A DNA stretch of 26,580 bases from Welwitschia mirabilis (GCA_051453625.1 JBOZIK010000001.1:293740697-293767276); one strand, 5' to 3'. Counted from the stretch's first letter, positions 12,141 to 23,972 are shown. Program-made: numbers and translations. Notes: a model not told the origin generated them from the sequence alone.

Positions 12141-12849
12141 TTGTAATTAAGTTTACAAAATCTGGAGTATAACATAGAGTGGTTCTAATAAGTTAATAGA
12201 TACTAGAGACTCAAAGTGAATATTACACCATGAACATGTCATTGAAAGTTGTAATACACCTTTTACCAATTAGTTATTACTCCTTTAAATTTAAGGAATA
12301 TTAATAAATTTAGTAGACTTTATGATATGTTATAAAGAAATATTAATTAGTTACTACATCTTTAAATCACCTTATTAACAAATGGATTCCACATGATCTA
12401 GTATCTTTATAAAATTACACCTTTAATAATGATTAATAAAACTACACTACTAAATATAAGTTAAAGACATGTAAACATTATAACATTTTTAGTTCCATGG
12501 AATGAGATAAAAAGTTATAATGCATTACCATTTTGGCTCATGAATGTTTGAAAATCAATTTTAAGTTTTTAAATGTATGGAAAATAATTTTCTCCATAAA
12601 AATTTACCTATATTATGTAGATTAGCCAAATTACTATTATTGACATTTCATAACTCTTTTAAATGTGATCATGCAATGAAATGTAAGATGAGACTCCAAT
12701 TCTAACTTTTTTTAAAATATTTTAAGATTATAAATTCCAACTATTTTCTTTAGCATTTATACCCTTTTCTTTAAAGATGCCATTCAAACTTCATTAGACA
12801 TGATACAAAACAAACCTACATAAGAGTCAAATCTATTTACGTTTAGTTG

Positions 12850-13900
12850 TCAAAATCCCTTAGAATAAGCTTTGAAAATGATTACATAATATTTCAACTT
12901 CACATGATGTAATTTTAGCCATTCAAAATTTTTTAAAAAGGTATTTCATAAAATTAAAGACATTAATTTTAATGAAATAATCATGATTTTTAGTAATAAT
13001 GTAAAACAAGGTTGTTGATCATAACTTGTCTTCTTTAAAATTTTTATACATGAGTGAGAATAGAAAATTGATAAATTTTAGCAAAAAGATCCTTCTAAAT
13101 GAATGAACATTCAATTCTGCTAGTCTTATATGCAAATAATATTAGTAGTCTTCTTCTTTAGAAAGAAGAATGCATTATATGTGATAAAGTTTAGAAGGTT
13201 TTTGTAACTCCTTCACATTAAATGTTAATGCTAAAAAGACTCATATGATTATTTGTAAGTCTTAATACAATAGGTATAAATTTCATTATATGGATCTCCA
13301 ATACACATCCAAGTACAAGGAAAATGAACATATTAAAGAAAGAGTTGCTACATGTGTAAAAGATTTTTCTTCTTTTAAAAATTAGCATTAAATTTTAGAC
13401 ACTTAAAGATGGAAAGTTAGAAACTAAAATTTTCAAATCATTAACTACCCTACATTGATTTATGATTATGTTGTTTGGATTTTGGTTTCATTCAAAATTT
13501 TTAAAATGTCATTAAAGCTATTACATCATAAAAATTTTAAAGACCCTTATTATATTATTATTATTAAACTAATAATTATGATTTTTATGAAGTGCTAACA
13601 TATATATCTATTTGAAATGTGGATATAGATAGTTATAAGCTTAATATGCTATTTGAAATGCTAATAGATCCAACTATAAACTTTGTACTACTCTTAAGTT
13701 ATGATTACAATGTTAAAGGTATTATTTAGTTGTATAATTATGTCACTAATATAGATTATCTTTATTAAGTTAAATGAATGATGTGTTAAAATGCTTTAGA
13801 TTTGATCCTATCTACTAGAGAGGACATGAGCTAACATGCAATTCACTATAGTATGTTGGATGCTAGGTTACTTAAGTAGGAATATATTCTAATTAGCTTT
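12850..13900 (+). pseudogene. LINE-type (non-LTR) reverse transcriptase fossil
   Basis: Several reverse transcriptase landmarks appear in the right order and at roughly family spacing, though in shifting frames and with many stops. A KQGC block (12998-13015) matches the conserved RQGCPLSP region and is followed in the same frame by a relic of the LSPxLF...ELE helix. The catalytic YADD appears as YANN at 13129-13140, about 44 codons on. An N-x-x-K-T-x-M-I-I block lies at 13221-13259. An LYGCEVW-like YDYVVW lies at 13461-13478 in the same frame as the previous block. The spacings (about 44, 37 and 74 codons) are near those of plant LINE ORF2 proteins. At least two frameshifts and the YANN change make it non-functional. 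The upstream endonuclease and the element ends were not found. Confidence 0.6.
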
Positions 13901-14508
13901 TCAAAAAAATGAGTCCAAGTAATAGATGCATAATTGAATAAGGAATGTTTGTGTGCAAATATTTCATCAATTCTTTAAAACTTTTAAAGGTAGTTTTCAT
14001 ATGTGTAATCAATGTTAATATGTGTGTTAGATTTTTTTAATCACTAAGCTTATTAGATCTTACATTATATTACTAAATGAGTTATTATTAATAAATATCA
14101 TAAAGAATTGATTAGACCTTCTTACACACTCCCATTGCAGGAGAGGCTATAATTTTACATATTTATATCCAAAGAAACTATTACAATTTTATCACATGTA
14201 TTATTTTAAGGCATAGAACTATAAAATAATATGTATAGGTAAAGCAGATTATTGTCTTAGTAAGAGATTCTAATAATAAGAACATATTGATGGATTACAA
14301 AGCCTTCTTAAATGATCATAGAATTATTTTAAAGATATTTATTTTTTTATAACTAGCTTTAAAAATATTTTTCTTCTCAAACATGAATTCAAGACTTGAA
14401 GATATTAAAATTTTAAATAAAAATATCTAGTATGAGTAACTATAAACATAGTATGTATTTCTATCTTTCTTTTAAAAAATTGATTCTTAAGTACATGAAT
14501 TTTAGGTC
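13901..14508. other. AT-rich stretch between LINE fossil and microsatellite
   Basis: The first bases may still belong to the degraded LINE C-terminal region. After about 14050 no signal can be supported. Confidence 0.4.

Positions 14509-14550
<42 letters not shown>
14509..14550 (+). repeat. Microsatellite (TATATG)7
   Basis: Seven perfect tandem copies of the hexamer TATATG, 42 bases, beginning in GGTCTATATG and ending where the series breaks into TAAATATAAA. It is likely length-variable between individuals. Confidence 0.97.
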
Positions 14551-14552
<2 letters not shown>

Positions 14553-14689
14553 AATATAAAATAATTACTTAATTATATTTAAAATAAATAAACCCATGCA
14601 TGCATGATGGCAAACCTAAAGTTTATTAAAAAATAATTAAAAGGAGATTAACAAATAAATGAAAAACCAAAGTAATAATTAAATGGGTG

Positions 14690-15175
14690 AAGAACATGAT
14701 CATCCACCCCTTATCATTACATACTCGCCCTCCTTATGTTATCATTATTCATAACATACTTACCCTTCTTCTTGATTTTACCACCCAATATTACCCTAAT
14801 AGCATCCATCAATAGCTCACCCTCCTTATTTCTTGCATCATCCACCACTCTAATTGTATCCTATAATAGTATCTAATACCTTTCTTATTTCCTTAGGATC
14901 TCCTTCTTTTATTCATGTTTACTCTCCCATCCTCTCCACATTGACATGTGACAATGATTATTTAAAATGAAATAAACCTTAAGAACTATAAGAAGAATGA
15001 AAAAGAATGTGTAATGAAAGAAAGAAAGGACATAAAAAGGAAAATTAAATTATTGATAAGGAATAAGAAAGGAAAAAAAATGCATTAAGGAATAATGAAG
15101 AGATGCATGGAGAAAAGTAGAAAAAACACATAAAGAAATAAAAAAAAAATAAGAACTAAAAAGATAAAGCCTGAA
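14690..15175. other. Pyrimidine-rich then purine-rich block
   Basis: From about 14690 to 14942 the plus strand is rich in C and T (CCACCCC, GCCCTCC, CTCTCCCATCCTCTCC). From about 14960 to 15175 it is rich in A and G (GAAAGAAAGAAAGG, GGAAAAAAAA). The switch near 14945 is abrupt. I see no gene in it. On the minus strand the first half has moderately long open stretches but no recognisable family. Confidence 0.5.
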
Positions 15176-15719
15176 TAAAGGAGAAATAATTATATAGATG
15201 TTTTTAAATGTTTCTAAATAAATGATGTGTAGATATATTATATAATAATCTATTAACTGATTTTAACTAATTAAATTGATGAATTAATAAAAATAATCAT
15301 GTTTAAGATGTCTAATATTAATTTGGTAGGGAGATTATATCATTTATAAATAGTGTCATTTATGTTGAGAACATAACAAATATTTTATAAGTCTTCATTT
15401 ATTCCCACAATTTGAAGGATGTAACATGTTTAAGTGTAGATGGGATTAAAGATTTACTTTTGTGTTATGTATTTTTATATGGTGTATGCATTAGTAAATA
15501 ACTACACTAAAAAGTTATTGATTTGAGGGTGACACTATCTTTCAAAAAAATATTCCTTTTTTTTCCTTAGAAAACTAATTGCTTAGGATGGTAAGGAGAA
15601 GTACATAAGAAATAAAAAATTACTAAGAAGTTGAACATGAGAAAATCCTAGATGCATGTTACCTTATACCTTCAATGCATTTCTTAATTTCCATCTATCA
15701 TATCTCATATTTTAAAAAA
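15176..15719. other. AT-rich stretch, no gene recognised
   Basis: No coding or RNA signal. Weak residual similarity between the reverse complement of about 15546-15720 and 12140-12310 suggests the dispersed repeat may extend further inward than the confident boundary. Confidence 0.4.
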
Positions 15720-16611
15720 CCTATTTAGTTGGATATCAAGTATATTAATATTTTAATCAAATGATGAATTACTCTTCTTTAAAGGCCTTGTTAAAATAAG
15801 ATGGCATTTTAAATTAACCTTAGTTTGTAATTTTCATAATTTACCACAAAAATGATAATAATTATCTTAAAAGTTTTTATGAGAAAAGTTATTCAAGTAT
15901 TTAAAATTAGATAATCCCACAATGTAAGGAGAGAAAATCACATGATAAAACTAATAAATTTTAAATTTAAAAAATTAATAATATATTTTACATCTTATAT
16001 ACACATTTAAATTTTTGGTAAATGTGATAGGTGTACTATATTATAAATAGAAATCATCTTCCTTGTGCTATGTGATTAATAGATTTTATGCATTATGGAA
16101 TACATGAGCATGTGAATAAGTACATGAACTCTTACCTAGAACTAATAATGATAAATAAGTAGATTTACTCTACAATGAATTTTGTCTTCTTGATATATGT
16201 AAGCACAGTTGGTTCATAACATACCTATTATTTTATGTATTGGAATTTAAGGGTTTTTTGCATTATGGTATATGAAAATTTTTAGATTTTTACTTTATTC
16301 TTTTGATGCATGTCTTGAATGAACAAAACTTACTTATGAGCTTATAAAGGATTAAGAAGGAGCTAGAATGACGAAATGATCCATGTAATTAACCTTGCTA
16401 AATAAAGTAAGAATATTGCTCACCCTAGTTAGGTGCATGAGTTATAAATATTATTTATTTTTATCCTCCAATGTCACTTATTCACTCATCAATACTAAAT
16501 TATATGATCTTGAGATATGCACCTTTATTTATCAACATATAGAGATCCTTTCCTTCTTTTGCAAAGAGGAAATACTTTTCATTTTTCCCATACAAGTGAT
16601 TTTTTTTCTTA

Positions 16612-16634
16612 TCTCTCTCTCTCTCTCTCTCTCT
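16612..16634 (+). repeat. (CT)n microsatellite abutting a gap
   Basis: TCTCTCT... for 23 bases running directly into ten N. Copy A has only GAGAGAGAGG at the matching place (about 11235-11244), so the tract expanded in copy B, and the gap is probably a failure to assemble it. Confidence 0.95.
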
Positions 16635-16644
16635 NNNNNNNNNN
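16635..16644. other. Assembly gap, 10 N
   Basis: Ten N following the CT tract. Alignment to copy A implies that little or no unique sequence is missing here. Confidence 0.95.
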
Positions 16645-16657
16645 TATTTCATTCTCT

Positions 16658-16689
16658 TACTACAAGAAATATAGGCTTTTAAGATGTTT
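16658..16689 (+). repeat. CACTA left terminal inverted repeat
   Basis: It begins TACTACAAGAAATATAGGCT. The canonical first base C is T here. It mirrors 26186-26217 with mismatches at positions 6, 26 and 30, after which the two ends diverge. Confidence 0.88.
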
Positions 16690-16925
16690 ATTTTAATTAA
16701 TTCCTTAAGTATAAAGCTTAAATCTAATGAAAAACTTTTTAAGGTGTTTTTTAAAGAAAAATCTTAAAATATTTTTTTGAATTTTTTTAAAGATGTTTAT
16801 AAAGAAAATGCCTTAATAATAAGGCTTGTATTATAATAAATTACCCAAGTTTTTAAGGTGTTGACTTTAATAAATGGCTTAAATAATTTGAGTCTCATTT
16901 AGAAAAATAAATGCCTTATTCTTTT
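16673..16925. repeat. CACTA left subterminal repeat array
   Basis: Units of the form TTTTAAGRTGTTTATTTTA...CTTAA recur at about 16677, 16738, 16788 and 16853, spaced about 50-65 bases apart. Each is partly palindromic, pairing TTTTAAGG-like with CCTTAA-like halves (for example ATGCCTTAATAATAAGGCTT near 16808-16827). Such arrays near CACTA ends are where the element's own DNA-binding protein acts in characterised members. Confidence 0.7.
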
Positions 16926-17950
16926 ACACTTACTAAAATATTCTTCATGCTAGTTTTTCTAAATAATTTAAAAGCTATTCAAGAAGAAAACCCAATCAAA
17001 TAGCCAAGAAAATCATTTATATTAATAGATTTCCTTCGCATCTCATTATCACCCTAAAGTATCATAAGAATAAAAATCCTTGTAAGGTATTTCTTGTTTA
17101 TGTAGAATGGTACATTTAGGTTTAGTATTCTATATGAACAGGAATTGGGAAAAATTCCTATTTGTGTAGTTTCAACTCCATTTGCACACTCATTCCTAAA
17201 CCCAAACATGGTGAAATGGCATAAAGCCTTTATAAAGAGGATAGAATGAATAGATTAAAACATAAAAGATCTTCATGTTTATTTCTCTTTAGAACCGAGT
17301 GATGTATATGATTTCATATACAATGAAGACATGGGAATTGTTATGTAACATAGGAAGTGCTATAATTTTGAATGTAATTATTGTTCAGCTTGCTTTGTCT
17401 TTTCTTCTAATAGTTTTTATCAAATCAGATTTTAGATTTCTTATATATTTAAGCTTTCTTTCTTTGTAAGTTCTTATAGTTTAAGCTTCCTTTTGAGTAC
17501 TTCATGCCATAGCTTTAAGTTTATCTACACATGAAAATATGATCAGGTCTTTAAGATCTCATACATCCATATTTTCTAAGACATTTCTAGTTTTTGAAAA
17601 ACTTTATTTCAATATTCAAGATAAGGAGAGTTAAAAATCCATGTCTAGTGAGGTTTCCTTGCTATACATTTTAAAAGTATTAGGGTATGTCTATTGGCAG
17701 CTTTATGGTTATTAATTAAAGGCTTTTATCTTTAGATTTGAAAGTCATTTTAGTAGAAATTTTAGTTTATAACATTGAGATTGTTGGTTATGAAAAGAAA
17801 AACTATAGACCACTAAGCATTATTATTTTTTCTAGAATTTTGGTAATTTTTTTTATGGGATTCTATAATGTGAGCTTATCAAACATCAAGTATTCTTAGA
17901 CTACTTTGTTGATAGGTTCCTCATCTAATTTTATGATGATGTAGAACTAG

Positions 17951-18888
17951 TTGAGGAAGATAATTAATATTTTAGATGATTGTCCTTTTATGATTACTAA
18001 ATTGAATATGATTGAGGAGGTAGATGTCCATTTGTGGGATGCCTAGGTGAAAAATTTGAAAATTCAACTAGTAGATTTCTTGTTTTTGAAGAATAATTAA
18101 ATAAAACTAATAATATTAACTCAGTGGTTGTTCCTATTATGAGAAAATAAACTTGGGACTAATTTCAAGGTGCTTGGTGTATGGGACTCTACAATTGCAT
18201 ATGATTTTGGTCATTTTTTATTATAGACTACTAATGGTTCTGATGATTATGGAAAATCTAGAAATGGTTTAGAGATCCTTAATGCTCCTACTCTTGATGT
18301 ACACCCTAGTGCCTTACAACTTGTAATCTTGAATACTTACATGAAGCTTGCATCTAATCTTAGGCTAATATGGATTTTAAACAACAATACAAGTAGTGTG
18401 GAGATTAGGCTAGAGGGAGCCATCAGTGAAAGAGAATATATGACATTTGAATAGGAAAAACCTAAGTTGTCAAGTGAGTTTATGCTTTATTCTAATATCA
18501 CAATGACCAATTTTTCTTTATAGGAAGCTCCCTTTATAGAGGATTACTATACCAGAAAAGACAGTGAATGTGTGATTAGAAAAGATGCATCTGATATTGG
18601 ACTTTATCTTGAATTTCTGTATAATAAGATGAAGGGAGTGCTAGTTCTAATACAAATATCAATATTCTCTTTTAGTAGAGGTTAGATAGAGTATCACTTA
18701 CTTGATATCAATGACCTCTTGAGAGCATCGATACCAAGTATGATGTATCTGTTAATGCCACTACAAACATGATTGTAATTTGGGTTACATGTTTCATTAA
18801 GCTTCTTAATAGTATTCATCCTATTCACTTACTTCAAAATCACATGAAAGTATGTGTCTTAGATAAATATCCAATCATAACATTGGTT
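17951..18888 (+). pseudogene. Unidentified protein-coding relic inside the CACTA element
   Basis: One reading frame runs from 17951 to 18682 (244 codons) with only six internal stops: TAG at 18044, TAA at 18098, TGA at 18140, and TAG at 18224, 18452 and 18521, then TAG at 18683. At this base composition I would expect roughly twenty. The longest clean stretch is 75 codons (18227-18451). After an apparent +2/-1 shift, 18715-18888 is open for 58 codons in another frame. The inferred protein has an early acidic, coiled-coil-like stretch (IEEVDVHLWDA) and later GVWDSTIAYDFGHF and APTLDVHPSALQLVILN segments. I recognise no domain. It may be a degraded CACTA gene, a captured host gene or another element's protein. 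Confidence 0.5.
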
Positions 18889-21024
18889 TAAAGTAATAGT
18901 TTTAAAATGGTTTAATGTTTTTCTTTGTATAGAGAAGTGTTTTTGATTCACAGTCTAAGCTACTAAGATCTACCATGATATTTACATGAAGAATAGTTAT
19001 TTATTCAAGTAGCAAGTAAAAGGAGAACACAAAACTAAATATGATCAATATTACATGACCGATTTTGAGATCATGAGGTAGTATGTTTGGTGTATTTAAT
19101 TAAAAACAAATCTTTTTGAATTTAGAAGAGCTAATTTTATACAAAGTATTGTACTATTAGGCATATAAATAAATAGTTCAGAACTCTCTTAAGATTCCTT
19201 TGCTTTCTTACATTTATTAGAAATCTTCATATCATCTAAATCATTTTAACATCTCTTATGTAAATTTCTATTTCTTCTTAGGAGGTGAAGCCTTATCTTA
19301 AAAGAAGTAATATTCATGATACAAGTGAGTATTACATAAACTATAAATACCCCTTTTGACATAGCAAGTGTTTTCTCTTAATGGGCATTAGATGACCATA
19401 TGTTAAATCTTCAGTAGAGCTCAATTCCTTAAAAATTCAATAACATTATCTTTTCCATTGTCAAAATCATTTCTAGTTTTGTGTAAATAACATTAACATT
19501 TTCCACTACTATAAGTTACATTTCTAAATAATTTAAGAAAAACAAAAGTATATGATTCAAAGATTAAAGGAGAAAGAGAAAAAGTGGAAAATGGTTAGCA
19601 ATCTGCGGTCAAATTTTCAAAATGTATTTGTTTCCCATTCTTAAGAGAGTAGTGGATAAGATATTTTGTAATTTTGTAGAGTATATGGAATACAAATGAC
19701 ACACAAGTCCACTTGTATAACTTCCTCCAGCATTATATAGAAATCTACCCTAATGATTAAAGTAAATATTTCTTTTTAAATGTCCTATATACAACCAAGA
19801 TTTATTTGGTAAAAACTAGTTTGATTAAGCCTTAAATTGATTTTTACTGGGAGTTAGAAGGTTAGTATTATAAGCAACATCATTGGCGATTAATTCCTAT
19901 TACAAAATACAAGATATCTTATTGTATCCATGAATGTCCTACTTGACCCTAGTGGATCTCAATTCAAAAGAAGAAAAGGCAATTCAATATCAAAAAAAAA
20001 AAGATAAAATTCCCTGTCAAGGAATACAATCAAAGAGGTATCAATTAAAAGATGTTGTTCATACATGAAGGCATCTACAAAAAACTCAAATGAAAATGGT
20101 AACATTTGAAAAATAATGACAGTCAAAGATCAAAATAAGACCTCTTATCTTTTAAGATAAAGTAAATCATATTTCTGAGTGAACTTATGAACGACATAGA
20201 GATCACCAAAATATTGAAAGATTTTACAATTTATTCAATTTTGATCTATCCCTTCTTGATGATAGTCATATTTAAAGAAAATAAAATATAAAATAAAAGT
20301 AGTTAAATGTTATAGTAAAAGTCAAACATATATCACACAGACATATTTCATAAAGATAGGGATACAATGTTGAAAAAAGGGTCAAGATTTAAAAGAAATT
20401 AACACTGGCAAAAGCATCTAAAGTTATCTTTTCACAAGAACAGACTCGAATAATGCCATAGCATATGATATCTTGGAAATGATTTTTAAAGAGGATTTAT
20501 GCCCCTTTATTGTTACCTACAATACCTTAATTACAAAACACTACTAAACCTGTGTAGTGGATTATGCCATAAAAACAATTTTGCAACTCCTACAGTAGAT
20601 AAATCTATTAATCTTCTGAGTAATTACCTTATAAATCTTGATGATGAAAAGCTGATAAATCAAATGGTGATAACTCATGAATTAACAAAAATTATTATAT
20701 TAGAACTTACTAACCAATTAGAGGATAAATAATTAAAGCAAACGACAAATCAATCTTTTCCATTATAAATACCAATTAGAAATTTATGCCAATTGTGTTA
20801 TGTCCCTTTTCTAATCAGGTAGGTCATAAATATTTGATGCAAATTATACCATTATCCATACCTACTGAGATAATAGAGTAATCTATGCAAATTATACCAT
20901 TATACTTTCCTTAATAGGCTGTTTCTTTAAATTCATACAATTCATTCCTACCTCAAGTAGGCATTTTAGTAGTTCTACTATTGAGAAATTAGTAGGAGAT
21001 GCCTTTATTATTAAATTATGTAAT
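18889..21024. other. CACTA interior, no gene recognised
   Basis: AT-rich interior sequence. A 77-codon ATG open frame at 20499-20732 encodes an acidic, leucine-, isoleucine- and asparagine-rich peptide that matches no family I know. Its length is near what chance gives here, so I do not call it. No splice-linked exon chain could be established. Confidence 0.4.
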
Positions 21025-21271
21025 NNNNNNNNNNNNNNNNNNNNNNNNNNNNNNNNNNNNNNNNNNNNNNNNNNNNNNNNNNNNNNNNNNNNNNNNNNNN
21101 NNNNNNNNNNNNNNNNNNNNNNNNNNNNNNNNNNNNNNNNNNNNNNNNNNNNNNNNNNNNNNNNNNNNNNNNNNNNNNNNNNNNNNNNNNNNNNNNNNNN
21201 NNNNNNNNNNNNNNNNNNNNNNNNNNNNNNNNNNNNNNNNNNNNNNNNNNNNNNNNNNNNNNNNNNNNNNN
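21025..21271. other. Assembly gap, 247 N
   Basis: A run of 247 N inside the CACTA element. The open frames spanning it on both strands are artefacts of N carrying no stops. Confidence 0.95.
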
Positions 21272-22269
21272 AAACATTTTAGGAAACCTCCTCATTCTGA
21301 TAAAATACATGAGTTATAGATTAATAATCTTACTATAAAGAACCAAATGATGATAATAATTGGGTTTTCCTTGTAGCTTTGGCTAAATTAAGGATTATTT
21401 ACATAGTTATTTATAATATTTCTCTGATATTATTATTGATCATTCCTCTTCATTTTAACACAAACAGTTAAATCACAGTTAATTTTAATTCCCTAAATGA
21501 AGTTGATACCATCATGTGCTTATTCATTTAAATCAAATTTGTTTAGAATGGAGGATTCCATAACTTAAGTTAGCATTAATAATTGTGAACCTTTTTAATT
21601 AAAATTTTACTAAATCTAAGAATGAATATTAAACACAGTTGACTTTGTTAAAACTAAAGATCACAAAGGTAGTTGATCTTCCTTTAATCAAATCCTAGAT
21701 GAGTGAGAAACTATTTAGAATAATGTTTGACCTTCATCTCATTTTATCAAACTGCTTTTATTATATAGTTTATTCTATTCTATATATCTAGTTAAAATTA
21801 AGTACATTTAAATAAATAAGAAATACATGTTAACCATATTGAAACATTCTAAATCATGACCTAATCTTGTGGATTAGAAATAATTTTTCACACTACATTT
21901 GTGAAAAAATTACAAGAACTTAAACTAGAGAAAAAAACATGTTAAATTTAAGGACATGCTAAAAATTTAAAACTAGCAACTAACTAAGCAAATAAGGGGT
22001 AAGGAAATGAGGATAATAGTATTTCCTTGAAGTATGTGATTTTTAGATGCCTCATGTACTTAAAACTTGTATTTTATAGGTGTTCATTTTTGTTGATTTA
22101 TGCTTCTACTGAAATGTTTTCTTTTATTACATGATGAAATTCTTCTTTCTAATAAGAAATACTAATTAAAGTGTGATGTATAAAACTTTAAAGCTAAATC
22201 AAACCTCTTACATATCTATAATGTAATTTTCATTCCTTATCTTTCTACTATTTAAATAATAAAAAATTA
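21272..22269. other. CACTA interior, no gene recognised
   Basis: AT-rich. Reading the minus strand, this is where the zinc knuckle, protease and integrase of a copia element would follow the gag relic. I found only a very doubtful zinc-knuckle-like block near 22215-22240, and no protease or integrase motif. Confidence 0.4.
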
Positions 22270-23110
22270 GTGGCAATGCTAGGATTGTACATGATAAATC
22301 ATTATCTAATTATTATTACATTGTTTGCTAATAGTATGTGCCTTGACCACCTTTTAAGCCTTCAATACCTCTACAAGCTCCTTCTTCTCTTTGTGCATTT
22401 TTATTTTAATTAGAATGAAATTGATTTTGGGCATTATTTTGATTTACCCTCCTTATGCTTGATGGATTCTCTAAAATCTTCTTCTACCTCTTTGATTTGC
22501 ATAATAGGCTTGATTAAGTACATTGTTACTATGTTTTAATTTTTCCATTATTCTCAAATGAGACACAAGTTCATTAATGTTTTATTCATCAAGGTTTTTT
22601 ATTTGGAGAAAATTTAGAATGACTTGCTTATACATCAGCACATTAAAAAAAACTTTCATCACTTTATCTGATTCTCTAGTTTCATTATAATTACAATCAT
22701 ATTAATCAACATTGCTAAGAAAGGTATACATTTTTGTAAAAATAAGATTCAAGATTCTCACCTTTGTTTCAATTCAACTTCTTAAATTCTCCTTAGGTCT
22801 TCATGTTTTTCACCTAAATTGATTCTTGAGAATTAAAGTATTGGAATGAGAGATGTTCCAATATTCTTCTATTATTATTTTGATGCAAATTCTTACTCTA
22901 AAAGCCTTTGAAACTAAATTGTAAACATCTTTGCCACATCATTCTTCTTCCTACTTTCTAAATGATCTCTTCTTTGTATTCTAGTGAGGTTGTCTTCTTG
23001 AGTGTCTTTAAATCCTTGTTTAACCACATCCATGTTGTCATTCAATTCAATAGAGAAGTAATAAGCTAATTTTCAAGAGTAAAATCTTTTATTCTATTAA
23101 AGACGATTAA
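22270..23110 (-). pseudogene. gag: Ty1/copia-type gag relic (UBN2-like)
   Basis: On the minus strand, fragments of a plant copia gag appear in the correct order. First comes MDVVKQGFKDTQED (about 23034-22993), matching the conserved VWDxVExGFxEP region, and then ESRKKNDVAKMF (about 22960-22925), matching the RKKDAKAL helix. Next is ENLESYF (about 22760-22740), then ESDKVMKVFFNVL, then IKNLDE-NINELVSHL (about 22605-22560), matching the EESKDLSTLSxxELxGSL region. Last is an arginine- and glycine-rich tail ending GQGTYY (about 22330). Gag forms the particle that packages element RNA. Several stops and frameshifts break it. It lies inside the CACTA element in minus orientation. No LTR, PBS or pol was recognised nearby, so it is a fragment or a badly decayed insertion. 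Confidence 0.6.
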
Positions 23111-23972
23111 TCATCTGGGAATCTCCATGGTTATTTTATTATTTGATTAATCCTTTCTTCAAATTATTCTTTATTATTTAGTTCTGATCTTGTGTTCTAT
23201 TATGAAGTGTTGGATATTTTTGAAGGTAAATATAAAATTTATTCCCAAAATACAAGTTTGTAAATAATTCTTTAAATCTAGAAAACTATATAAAAAACTT
23301 TTGAGTTAATAAGGTATTTTTTTAAACCTTAAAGTGCACAACATATTTTCCAATGCAAACATTTACAAACAGTCTCCAATTATAGAAGAGCAATGTAAAT
23401 ATATGATAAACACCAAACATAATCCTTTTAAAGAAAACCTATAACTTCAATTTCTTAAACAATCGTATTAAATAAAGCTCAAATGCTCTTGCATCTTGTC
23501 ACTTCTTTGGTTATTTGCTTTCATTGAGACTCCCAAAGGAAAAGACGATCAATGACAAAACCAATATAAATAGGTGTTATTAAAGATCTGACTTCGTATC
23601 CTTATTCATATTTCTTTCTTAAGATTAATAATGACAAAAATGAATATATTATTTGTAACTACACATAGAGCCTTGATAAAATAAAAATAATACCATGTCG
23701 AATCTAATGCTGATCTCAAATTAGTATAAATTATGAAATAGCAAGGATAGCATTAAACTTGAGAGTTATCCTAAATCATTACCATCTTTCTCTAAATGCT
23801 AAGCACTTCTAGAGACTAAGATTTAATATATGCATTGTATACCTATTATCTCTTAAAAATTATTACATGATGAATGTCCAATAAAGTAATGGTAATTTCC
23901 TTATCTTTGACATCATGATCTCTAGTATAGAATGTAATAAAACCTTATTTTCATGAAGTCCTCATAAGATTA
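23111..23972. other. CACTA interior, no gene recognised
   Basis: Upstream of the gag relic on the minus strand, where a copia leader, PBS and LTR would lie. I looked for a tRNA primer-binding site and did not find one. AT-rich with dense stops. Confidence 0.4.

Larger units (their letters stand above)
15720..16657 (-). repeat. Dispersed repeat, copy B, inner part (inverted)
   Basis: This is the reverse complement of 11221-12140, collinear throughout with small insertions and deletions. It contains a CT tract and a 10-N gap at its right side. The match stops at 16657, exactly where the CACTA terminal repeat begins, and resumes at 26218. Copy B was therefore contiguous before that insertion. 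Confidence 0.85.

Noticed and set aside
12140-12310. Inward extension of the inverted repeat (against about 15546-15720)
   Set aside because: The lengths agree and a few short blocks match, but identity is too low to separate from AT-rich background.
16395-16682. 95-codon plus-strand open frame
   Set aside because: It crosses ten N and a CT tract and runs into the CACTA terminal repeat, and it lies over the dispersed repeat. Not a gene.
20499-20732. 77-codon ATG open frame inside the CACTA element
   Set aside because: No family recognised, surroundings full of stops, and length only slightly above the chance frames seen elsewhere in the window. Transcript evidence could revive it.
20999-21319. 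Open frames of about 100 codons on both strands
   Set aside because: Almost entirely N, which carries no stops.
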